NCBI RefSeq assembly: GCF_000336995.1
Contig: NZ_AOJI01000029.1
Span: 1 to 54,190 of the forward strand
Direction of reading: 5' to 3'
Source of the DNA: Halorubrum aidingense JCM 13560
GTDB taxonomy: Archaea > Halobacteriota > Halobacteria > Halobacteriales > Haloferacaceae
Length of the DNA: 54,190 nt
Shown: positions 45,046-54,190 of the stretch, piece after piece
Layout of the letters: the number at the start of each line of letters is the position of its first letter
How positions within the stretch are numbered: position 1 is the stretch's first letter
Program-made: the position numbers and the translations under genes
Notes under the pieces: generated by a model
Databases searched by the model: none
Told to the model about the DNA's origin: nothing
The model's input: the letters and a program-made list of their open reading frames with translations, nothing else

Positions 45046-46764
45046 CTATTCGACGGTCTCGTCGTCCGCGCCGGGCGCGGCGTCTTTCACGTTCGTGACC
45101 GCCTCGACCGCGCTCGACCGAGAAGCGTACCCCTCACCGGAGTCGGCGACGATGTTCCCGTTGCGGTGGCGCAGGCGCCAGCGCCACTCCTCGGCCGCGT
45201 CCTCGTAGATCTCGAAGGCCGCGTTGCCGACCTCTAACACGTCGGCGTCGGGGGCGTACTCGCGGACGCGCTCGATCGCGTCCGCCGCACCCGACTTCGA
45301 GGCGTACCCCTCACCGGAGTCGGCGACGATGTTCCCGTTGCGGTGGCGCAGGCGCCAGCGGTACTCTCCGGCCGCGTCCTCGTACAGTTCGAAGGTCGCG
45401 CCCGCACCGGCGGCGCCGGTACCGTCGCCGGTGACCTCCGCACCGTCGGCCCCCGGTTCCTCGACGCCGGCCGCCGCGACGTTCGACCGCACGCTGTCGA
45501 GTCCCTGCCGGGCCTTCGACCGCGAGGAGTACCCCTGCCCCGAGTCGCCCAGCACGTTTCCGTTCTCGTGGATGAGCCGCCAGCGCCACTCGCCGCCCCT
45601 GTCTCGGTACATCTCGAACGCGGCGGGATCGACGCGGAGATAGTCCGCGGCGGCGGCGTGCTCGCGGACGCGAGAGAGCGCGCGCTTCGCGTTGGACTTC
45701 GAGGCGTACCCCTCTCCCGAGTCGCCGATGACGTTCCCGTTGTCGTGGCGGAGTCGCCAGCGCCACTCCTCGGCCGCATCCTCGAACAGTTCGAACGTCG
45801 CGTCGCTCGCGACCTCGCCGTCGGCGGCCGGGATAGCCACCTCCGGGTCCGCCGCGTCCGCGGGTTCCGGACCGTCGTCCGCGGCGATCGCCTCGGCGGC
45901 CGCGACCGGCGTGTCGATCCGGAGCAGGCCGGCCCCGAGCGCGTTCCGTCGGACGCTGTGGAGCCCTTGCTGGGCCTTCCCGCGGCTGCTGTATCCCTGT
46001 CCGGCGGTCGCGATGACGTTCCCGTTGCGGTGGCGCAGCCGCCAGCGAGGCTTACCGCCCGCGTCCTCGAACACCTCGAAGCGGGCTTTGCTCTCGCGAA
46101 GCGTCGCCGCCTCGGCGCGGGCGGTGTCGGCGTCGGCCTGTGCCGCCTCCGCTTCGGCCTGTGCCGCCTCCGCTTCGGCCTCCAGTTCCGCGACGCGCTC
46201 CTCGGTGGCGGCCAACTCGCCGCGCGCGGCGTCGAGATCCTCGCGGACCGCGGTCAGTTCCTCGCTCGTCGCGTCCCGCTCCGCGGCGGTCTCGGTCGTC
46301 TCCGCCTGCATGCGCTCGTAGTCCTCGTACACCGGGTCCGAGAGCAGCGGCACGACGGTTCCGGCGAGGCCGACGAGGATCAGCCCGATCCCGTACAGCG
46401 CGATCACCCCGGTGTCACCGGTGGCCGTCGGCCAGCCGCCCGGAAAGATGCTCACGAACCAGACCACCGCGAGGAAGCTGAGCGCCGCGCCCAGATAGCC
46501 GAGGACCGTCCCGAGCCGCCGGAGCGGGAAGCGGATCACCGCTCCGAGCATGATAAACGGGGGCGCCAGGGCCGCGAGCGCGTACGCAATGCCGCGCCCC
46601 GTCGTCGCCGACTCGGTGAGCAGGAACGCGACGACCCCGAGCAGCCCGAGCAACACGCCGAACCCGAACAGCCAGTAGCCGTTCACCTCGTTGCCGGTCC
46701 GCGGCGTCCCGATCCGCCGCTCGTACAATCCACCGCTGGCGTCCTCCTGACGTTCAGTTGCCAT
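45046..46764 (-). CDS. membrane protein with five YegP/DUF1508 repeats (HVO_2922-type)
   Basis: This protein of about 572 residues has four N-terminal membrane segments (about residues 29-140). A coiled-coil, Ala/Glu-rich helix follows (about 150-225). Then come five YegP/DUF1508 repeats of about 47 residues, each with a core such as WRWRLRHRNGNIVADSGEGY. YegP-type single or double repeats are known in haloarchaea and bacteria; five on a membrane anchor with a coiled coil is unusual to me. The fold is a beta-rich dimer of unknown function. DNA encoding two repeats is identical over 59 bases. I chose the ATG at 46764 over a GTG 15 bases earlier. Confidence 0.88.
   Translation of the reverse strand: MATERQEDASGGLYERRIGTPRTGNEVNGYWLFGFGVLLGLLGVVAFLLTESATTGRGIAYALAALAPPFIMLGAVIRFPLRRLGTVLGYLGAALSFLAVVWFVSIFPGGWPTATGDTGVIALYGIGLILVGLAGTVVPLLSDPVYEDYERMQAETTETAAERDATSEELTAVREDLDAARGELAATEERVAELEAEAEAAQAEAEAAQADADTARAEAATLRESKARFEVFEDAGGKPRWRLRHRNGNVIATAGQGYSSRGKAQQGLHSVRRNALGAGLLRIDTPVAAAEAIAADDGPEPADAADPEVAIPAADGEVASDATFELFEDAAEEWRWRLRHDNGNVIGDSGEGYASKSNAKRALSRVREHAAAADYLRVDPAAFEMYRDRGGEWRWRLIHENGNVLGDSGQGYSSRSKARQGLDSVRSNVAAAGVEEPGADGAEVTGDGTGAAGAGATFELYEDAAGEYRWRLRHRNGNIVADSGEGYASKSGAADAIERVREYAPDADVLEVGNAAFEIYEDAAEEWRWRLRHRNGNIVADSGEGYASRSSAVEAVTNVKDAAPGADDETVE
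45125..45360 (-). repeat. 59-bp direct repeat within the YegP-repeat gene
   Basis: 45125-45183 and 45302-45360 are identical over 59 bases, 177 bases apart, in the last two YegP repeats. Other repeats are less alike, so this is recent duplication or gene conversion. Confidence 0.85.
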
Positions 46765-46881
46765 GAGCGAGAGATCCACGTCTGATCAGTTATATGTGTG
46801 GGTGGTTGACATGCTGCCGGACGGATGGACGCGGGCTACCGCGACCCGAGCGTTTACCCGTTGAACCGACTCTCATACGGT

Positions 46882-48066
46882 ATGTACGTACTACGAGGCG
46901 GGCGCGTGGCGGACGTCGACGGGACGCGGGCGGCCGACGTGGCGATCGCCGACGGCGAGATCGTCGCGGTCGGCGACGGCGTCGCGGACGCGCTCGACGA
47001 GCGCAGACGCGGTTCGGACGACGCGACCGAGATCGACGTCGACGGCGCGGTGATCGCGCCGGGGCTGATCGACGCGCACGTCCACGTGATGATGGACGGG
47101 CGACCGGACGTCGCCACCGCGGTCGCCGACAGCGACTACACCGCCAGCTACCGGACCGCGAGCAACCTCCGGGACGCCGTCGAAGCCGGCGTCACGACGG
47201 TCCGGGACCTCGGCGCGCGCGGGACGCTCGCGCTCGACGCCGGCGACGCGGTCGCCGACGGGAAGATCGACGGGCCGAGGGTCGTCGCCTGCGGCCGCAA
47301 CGTGATCATGACCGGCGGCCACGGCAACTGGTTCGGCCGCGAGGCCGACGGTCCGGCCGAGGTCCGGAAGGCGGCCCGCGAGCAGCTCCACGACGGCGCG
47401 GACGTGCTCAAGTGCATGGCGACCGGCGGCGTCCTCACGGAGGGAGCCGTGACCGGAGCGCCGGAGCTCACCCCCGAGGAGCTGGCGGCGTTCACCGACG
47501 CGGCGGCCCCGACGAACACGCCGACCGCGGCCCACGCCCACGGCACCGAGGGGATCAAGAACGCGGTCGAAGCCGGGATCACGAGCATCGAGCACGGGAC
47601 GTTCATGGACCGGGAGGCCGCCGAGATGATGGCCGAGCAGGGCACCTACTGGGTGCCGACCGCGAGCGCGCTCCGCGGCATCGTCGACAACGGCGTCGAG
47701 GCGGGGATCCCCGAGGAGGCCGTCGAGAAGGCCGAAGACGCGGCCGACCACTTCGACGACGCGTGGGACCACGCGCTCGACGCCGGCGTGACGATCGCGA
47801 TGGGCACCGACGCCGGCACCCCGTTCAACTTCTTCGCGGACATTCCACAGGAGCTGGCGTACATGGTCGACTACGGGCTCTCGCCCGCGGGCGCGCTCGA
47901 GGCCGCCACCGTCAACGCCGCCGACTTGCTCGGACTCGACGACGTCGGCCGCGTCGCCGAGGGGTACCGCGCCGACCTCGTCGTCCTCGACGCGGACCCC
48001 GCCGAGGACGTCTCGGCGTGGCGGAACCCCGAGGCGGTGTTCGCCGCCGGCGAACGCGTCGTCTGA
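46882..48066 (+). CDS. amidohydrolase (imidazolonepropionase/dipeptidase-like)
   Basis: This 394-residue metal-dependent hydrolase has the HVHV metal motif early (IDAHVHVMMDG). A likely carbamylated Lys is in DVLKCMATGG. Other metal-site segments are AHAHGTEGI, SIEHGTFMD and GTDAGTP. It matches the amidohydrolase group that includes imidazolonepropionase-like and Xaa-Pro dipeptidase-like enzymes; the substrate cannot be assigned. I chose the ATG at 46882 because upstream residues are not conserved-looking. Confidence 0.9.
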   Translation: MYVLRGGRVADVDGTRAADVAIADGEIVAVGDGVADALDERRRGSDDATEIDVDGAVIAPGLIDAHVHVMMDGRPDVATAVADSDYTASYRTASNLRDAVEAGVTTVRDLGARGTLALDAGDAVADGKIDGPRVVACGRNVIMTGGHGNWFGREADGPAEVRKAAREQLHDGADVLKCMATGGVLTEGAVTGAPELTPEELAAFTDAAAPTNTPTAAHAHGTEGIKNAVEAGITSIEHGTFMDREAAEMMAEQGTYWVPTASALRGIVDNGVEAGIPEEAVEKAEDAADHFDDAWDHALDAGVTIAMGTDAGTPFNFFADIPQELAYMVDYGLSPAGALEAATVNAADLLGLDDVGRVAEGYRADLVVLDADPAEDVSAWRNPEAVFAAGERVV

Positions 48067-50295
<2,229 letters not shown>

Positions 50296-50367
50296 CGGGT
50301 CGCAGCTCCCGTCGTCGGGTCGACACGACCCGCAACCCTTTATCCGACGACGCAAGAACGGGTGCGT

Positions 50368-51378
50368 ATGACCGCCATCGAACTGCGGGGCGTGACGAAG
50401 GAGTTCGCCGACGTCACGGCCGTCCGGGACCTCGATCTGACCGTCGAGGACGGGGAAGTGTACGGCTTCCTCGGCCCGAACGGGGCCGGCAAGTCGACGA
50501 CGATCGACATGGTGCTCGACTTGGTCCGACCGACCGAAGGGACGGTGCGCGTGCTCGGCCAGGACGCCACCGCCGACGGCGTCGCGATCCGCCGGCGAAC
50601 CGGCGTGCTCCCGGACGGGTTCTCGGTGTACGACCGGCTCTCCGGGCGAAAACACGTCGAGTTCGCGGTTCGATCGAAAGAGACGGACGACGACCCCGAC
50701 GCCCTGTTGGAGCGCGTGGGACTCCTCGGGGACGCCGACCGCAAGGCCGGCGGCTACTCCAAGGGGATGCGCCAGCGACTCGCGCTCGCGATGGCGCTGG
50801 TGGGCGAGCCCGACCTGCTCATCCTCGACGAGCCGTCCTCGGGGCTCGACCCCGCCGGCGCGAAGGAGATGCGCGAGATCGTCCAGAGCGAGGCCGACCG
50901 CGGCGCGACCGTCTTCTTCTCATCCCACATCCTCGAACAGGTCGACGCCGTCTGCGACCGCGTCGGTATCCTCCGCGACGGCGAACTCGTCGCGGAGGAC
51001 TCCGTCGAGGGGCTCCGCGAGGCCGTCGGCAGCGAGGAGACGCTGGAGATCGCGGTGGGCGACGCGGACGCCGCCGCGACGGACGCGGTCCGCGACCTCG
51101 ATGGAGTGACCCGAGTCGACCGCGACGGCAACACGCTCGTCGTGAGCTGTGCGGACGACGCGAAGACGCGGGTGATCGCCGCGCTGGAGGACGCCGGAGT
51201 CGTCGTGCGGGACTTCCACACGCGGGAGGCGTCGCTGGAGGACCTCTTCTTGGCGTACACCGAGGGCGACGCGCCGGGTGTCGACGGAAGCGGGGGGAGC
51301 AGCGACGCCGACGACACCGACGCTGACGACACCGACGACACCGATGCCGCCACCGACGCCGAGGAGGTGGCCCGATGA
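50368..51378 (+). CDS. ABC transporter ATP-binding protein
   Basis: This 336-residue ATPase has Walker A GPNGAGKST (residues 36-44), signature YSKGMRQRL, Walker B LLILDEP and an H-loop (FFSSHI). It resembles the NatA/CcmA export group. The last ~25 residues are a poly-acidic DD/T repeat. Its stop overlaps the permease start by ATGA, so the two form one unit. The cargo is unknown. I chose the ATG at 50368 over a GTG six bases upstream. Confidence 0.93.
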   Translation: MTAIELRGVTKEFADVTAVRDLDLTVEDGEVYGFLGPNGAGKSTTIDMVLDLVRPTEGTVRVLGQDATADGVAIRRRTGVLPDGFSVYDRLSGRKHVEFAVRSKETDDDPDALLERVGLLGDADRKAGGYSKGMRQRLALAMALVGEPDLLILDEPSSGLDPAGAKEMREIVQSEADRGATVFFSSHILEQVDAVCDRVGILRDGELVAEDSVEGLREAVGSEETLEIAVGDADAAATDAVRDLDGVTRVDRDGNTLVVSCADDAKTRVIAALEDAGVVVRDFHTREASLEDLFLAYTEGDAPGVDGSGGSSDADDTDADDTDDTDAATDAEEVAR

Positions 51379-52205
51379 GCCTCGTCGCCATCGCGGAGAA
51401 GGACTTCCAAGACACGGTGCGCTCGCGCGGGATGTTGATCCTCGTGGCGCTGTTCTCGCTGCTCGTCGCCGTGTTCGCCGCCGTTCTCAGGCCGGGCGGC
51501 CCGAGCGGAGAGTTCGCGACGGAGTTCCTGTTGAGCTTCGCCGTCGGGCCGTTCCTCGTGACGACGCTCGTCCCGCTCGTAGGCGTCGTCGTCGGGTACA
51601 ACGCCGTGAGCGGCGAGCGCGAGTCCGGCTCGCTGAAGCTACTCCTGTCGCTCCCGCACTCCCGCGCGGACGTCGTCTTCGGGAAGGTCGTGGGACGAGG
51701 CGCAGCGCTGTCGCTCGCGGTGTTCACCGGCTTCCTCCTGCCGGCAGTCGTGTTGATCGCGCTCTCGCAGCTCGGGCAGCTCTCGACGTTCAACGCGGGC
51801 GCCTACCTCGGGTACACCGTCTTCGCCGCGGTCCTGGGCGTCGTCTTCGTCGCCATCGCGGTCGGCTGCTCGGCCGCCGCGACGACCCAGCGGCAGGCGC
51901 TCATCGGCGGGGTGTCGATCTACGTCCTGTTCGTGCTGCTGTGGGGCGCGGTCACCGGGCAGTTCCTCGACGCCGCGAGCGGACTCGTCGATCCGCTGCC
52001 GGTCTCCCAACAGCAGGTCGGCGTGTTCCTGCAGGTCTCGAACCCGACGACCGGCGTCGAACTGCTGTCCAACGCGTTCCTCGGCGAACAGCTGTTCAGC
52101 GGCGAGGGACTCAACCAGCAGATCTCCGCGGTGTCGATGCTCGTGTTCTGGACGATCGCCCCGCCGCTGGCCGGGCTCTGGAAGTTCGACGGCGACGACT
52201 TATAA
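51375..52205 (+). CDS. ABC-2-type permease
   Basis: This 276-residue membrane protein has about six hydrophobic segments, beginning near residue 18 (GMLILVALFSLLVAVFAAV). It is the permease partner of the ATPase just upstream and follows the NosY/NatB pattern. Cargo is unknown. It converges with the second MetY-like gene. Confidence 0.9.
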   Translation: MSLVAIAEKDFQDTVRSRGMLILVALFSLLVAVFAAVLRPGGPSGEFATEFLLSFAVGPFLVTTLVPLVGVVVGYNAVSGERESGSLKLLLSLPHSRADVVFGKVVGRGAALSLAVFTGFLLPAVVLIALSQLGQLSTFNAGAYLGYTVFAAVLGVVFVAIAVGCSAAATTQRQALIGGVSIYVLFVLLWGAVTGQFLDAASGLVDPLPVSQQQVGVFLQVSNPTTGVELLSNAFLGEQLFSGEGLNQQISAVSMLVFWTIAPPLAGLWKFDGDDL

Positions 52206-52231
52206 GCGAAGACGGCCGGCCGGAAGCCGGT

Positions 52232-53536
52232 CTACGCGCTCGACGCTTCGATCGCCGCCTCGAGGTCGGCGACGATGTCGGCGGGGTCCTCGATACCGAC
52301 CGAGAGCCGTACCATGTCGCCGGTGACGCCCGCGGCCTCCTGCTCTTCTTCGGTCAACTGCTGGTGAGTGGTCGAGGCCGGGTGGATGACGAGCGTCTTC
52401 GCGTCGCCGACGTTCGCGAGCAGCGAGGCGAGATCCGCGTTCTCGACGGTCGCTTTCGCGGCCTCGAAGCCGCCCTCCAGCCCGAAGGTGATCATGCCGC
52501 CGTAGCCGCCCTCCAGGTACTCGCTCGCCTCGTCGTGGGTCTCGTGGCTCTCCAGTCCGGGGTAGTTCACCCACGCCACGTCGTCGTGTCCCTCGAGGTA
52601 CTCCGCGACGATCCCGGCGTTCTCACAGTGCCGCTCCATCCGGAGCGGGAGCGACTCGGTCTGCTGGAGCGTGTTCCACGCGTCGAACGGCGACTGCTGG
52701 TCGCCCAGGTCGCGAAGCCCTCGGGTGACCGCCGCGAACGTGAACGCGGCGTCACCGAACGCCTCGACGTAGTTGATCCCGTGGTACGCCGGGTTGTCCT
52801 GGGCGATCTCCGGGAACTTCTCGGGGTACTCGCCCCAGGGGAACGAGCCGCCGTCGACGAGGATGCCGCCGACGGTGGTGCCGTTTCCGGTGAGCCACTT
52901 CGTCGTCGACTCCCAGACGAGGTCCGCGCCGTGATCGAGCGGTCGGCAGAGGTACGGGGTCGCGAACGTGTTGTCGACGAGCAGCGGCACGCCGTGGTCG
53001 TGGGCGATGTCGGCGATCCGCTCGATGTCGGGCGTGACCAAGGCGGGGTTCCCGATCGTCTCGATGTGGACGTAGGCGGTGTCTTCGTCGATGGCGTCGG
53101 CGTACCCCTCGTAGTCGAGCGGGTCGACGAACCGGGTCGTCACCCCGCGGCGCTCGACTGAGTGGGTGAGGTAGGTGTAAGTCCCCCCGTACAGCGCCGA
53201 CGAGGAGACGACGTTGTCGCCCGCGGAAGCGAGCATGAAGTTCGCCAGATCGAACGCCGCCATCCCCGAGGACGTGGCCACGGCGCCGACGCCGTTTTCG
53301 AGGGAGGCGATCCGCTCTTCGAGCGCGGCGTTCGTCGGGTTCATGATCCGCGAGTAGACGTTTCCAGCCTCCTCTAACGCGAAGAGCCGGGCCGCGTGCT
53401 CGGCGTCCTCGAACTCGTAAGAGGTCGTCTGGTAGATCGGTGTCGCCCGGGCGCCGGTCGCCGGGTCCGGGTCGCTGCCGGCGTGAACGCTTCGCGTACG
53501 GAACTCGTGAGCCGTGTCGTCTTCGTCGGATGGCAT
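52232..53536 (-). CDS. O-acetylhomoserine sulfhydrylase-family PLP enzyme, copy 2
   Basis: This 434-residue PLP enzyme is a paralog of MetY at 8.5 kb. The Schiff-base Lys213 is in ESTTKWLTG, and the same YSRIMNPTN and SSGMAAFD loops are present. It is not next to a metX and has its own TATA-like box. It may favour O-acetylserine/cysteine or another acylated substrate; I cannot tell. The ATG at 53536 is consistent with leaderless transcription. Confidence 0.9.
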   Translation of the reverse strand: MPSDEDDTAHEFRTRSVHAGSDPDPATGARATPIYQTTSYEFEDAEHAARLFALEEAGNVYSRIMNPTNAALEERIASLENGVGAVATSSGMAAFDLANFMLASAGDNVVSSSALYGGTYTYLTHSVERRGVTTRFVDPLDYEGYADAIDEDTAYVHIETIGNPALVTPDIERIADIAHDHGVPLLVDNTFATPYLCRPLDHGADLVWESTTKWLTGNGTTVGGILVDGGSFPWGEYPEKFPEIAQDNPAYHGINYVEAFGDAAFTFAAVTRGLRDLGDQQSPFDAWNTLQQTESLPLRMERHCENAGIVAEYLEGHDDVAWVNYPGLESHETHDEASEYLEGGYGGMITFGLEGGFEAAKATVENADLASLLANVGDAKTLVIHPASTTHQQLTEEEQEAAGVTGDMVRLSVGIEDPADIVADLEAAIEASSA

Positions 53537-53560
53537 TATCGGAGATGCGCACGCCGGACG

Positions 53561-53568
53561 TTTAAAAC
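53561..53568 (-). promoter_or_regulatory. TATA-like box of the second MetY gene
   Basis: On the minus strand GTTTTAAA lies 25-32 bases before the ATG at 53536. Confidence 0.6.
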
Positions 53569-53741
53569 GGCCCGTCGACCGCGGGCGATGCCGCTATCTC
53601 GGACCCCGACGCGGGCCCGAGGGGGCCGGCGGAGTCTCTCGGAGCCCGAATCGGACGCTCGTTCGGTGTCCAGCCGCCGAAATCTCCGTTCTCTGCGGTT
53701 CTCGTGACAACCGTTAACAGCGTTGCCCCGTAAGATCGGTC

Positions 53742-54190
53742 ATGGGAACCCAAGGTCCGCGCAACGAGCCCTTCGAGATGGGAGACGCCGTCGAGGCGAT
53801 ACCCGATGCAGTGTGGCAGTACACGGCGCTCGGCGTCGCCCTCCTCGTCGGGTTCGCCCTCCTCAGTCAGAGTCTCGTGTTCGGCGTCGCGGCGCTGGCG
53901 ATCCTGGTCGCGGCGGTCACGGTCATCAGCGCGGTCGAAATCGTCGACGCCTACGAGAAAAAGGCGCTAACCGTGTTCGGCGAGTACCGGAAGCTCCTCC
54001 AGCCCGGCGTCCACCTCATCCCCCCGTTCGTCTCCCGCACCTACGCGTTCGACATGCGGACTCAGACCCTCGACGTCCCCCGCCAGTCGGCGATCACGCG
54101 GGACAACTCGCCGGTGACCGCCGACGCCGTCGTCTACATCAAGGTGATGGACGCGAAGAAGGCCTTCCTCGAAGTCGACGACTACAAGAA
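53742..54190 (+). CDS. SPFH/band-7 (stomatin-like) protein, 5' part only
   Basis: The first 149 residues of a protein are seen; the rest lies beyond the window. Two hydrophobic segments (about residues 25-64) precede the start of the SPFH domain (YEKKALTVFGEYRKLLQPG, then FVSRTYAFDMRTQTLDVP). This fits stomatin or slipin proteins, which organise membrane patches and often pair with NfeD proteases. The ATG at 53742 is consistent with the divergent promoter region shared with the second MetY. Confidence 0.85.
   Translation, partial: MGTQGPRNEPFEMGDAVEAIPDAVWQYTALGVALLVGFALLSQSLVFGVAALAILVAAVTVISAVEIVDAYEKKALTVFGEYRKLLQPGVHLIPPFVSRTYAFDMRTQTLDVPRQSAITRDNSPVTADAVVYIKVMDAKKAFLEVDDYK

Overview
The window is a piece of a haloarchaeal chromosome. 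The DNA is GC-rich, the predicted proteins are strongly acidic, and many genes start right after a TATA-like box, as in leaderless transcription. It carries archaellum (arl) genes, a Hef helicase-nuclease, HalX and KaiC-like proteins, and an NAD-dependent DNA ligase. The gene content and archaellin sequences look most like Halorubrum or a close relative; the genus is my inference. The gene catalogue shows no transposase, integrase, CRISPR array or plasmid gene.

Layout. 1-4.8 kb: end of an MBL-fold hydrolase, a membrane-anchored molybdopterin oxidoreductase, Hef and two small genes. 4.8-5.5 kb: a gene-free block with a repeat element and a long hairpin. 5.5-12.4 kb: acyl-CoA synthetase, a metX-metY methionine operon, an epimerase and a DHH phosphoesterase. 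12.5-14.9 kb: a signalling/regulatory group (HalX response regulator, KaiC-like ATPase, winged-helix regulator, small membrane protein). 15.2-31.0 kb: the motility locus. It has four archaellins arranged as two tandem A-B pairs, an unknown soluble protein, a zinc-ribbon membrane protein on the other strand and an ~813-residue secreted or anchored glycoprotein. These are followed by cheY-cheC-cheD and arlCE-F-G-H-I-J. 31-39 kb: OsmC, a sugar-nucleotide-type dehydrogenase, HtpX, an MFS transporter, the pyrG-guaA(b)-small-protein operon, an unknown membrane protein, a second copy of the repeat element and tRNA-Leu(CAA). 39-54 kb: histidine kinase, DMT exporter, DUF309, aspartoacylase-like protein, cupin, M50-CBS protease, glutaredoxin-like protein, a membrane protein with five YegP/DUF1508 repeats, amidohydrolase, NAD ligase, an ABC exporter pair, a second MetY-like enzyme and the start of an SPFH protein.

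How the genes fit together. The motility locus encodes filament subunits (archaellins), the ArlF/ArlG stator-type proteins, the ArlCE switch/scaffold and the ArlH-ArlI-ArlJ motor. It also has CheY, which signals to the switch, CheC, which removes phosphate from CheY, and CheD, which modifies receptors. The kinase CheA, its partners CheW/CheB/CheR, the CheF adaptors, a separate ArlD and the prepilin peptidase are not in the window, so they must be elsewhere or absent. The KaiC-like, HalX and winged-helix genes just upstream are plausible regulators of motility, from position only.

The least explained items are the glycoprotein and the unknown protein inside the motility locus, a 22-bp perfect palindrome just upstream of cheY, a 30-codon ORF joining arlH to arlI by stop/start overlaps at both ends, the five-fold YegP-repeat membrane protein, and the dispersed repeat element with its hairpin.
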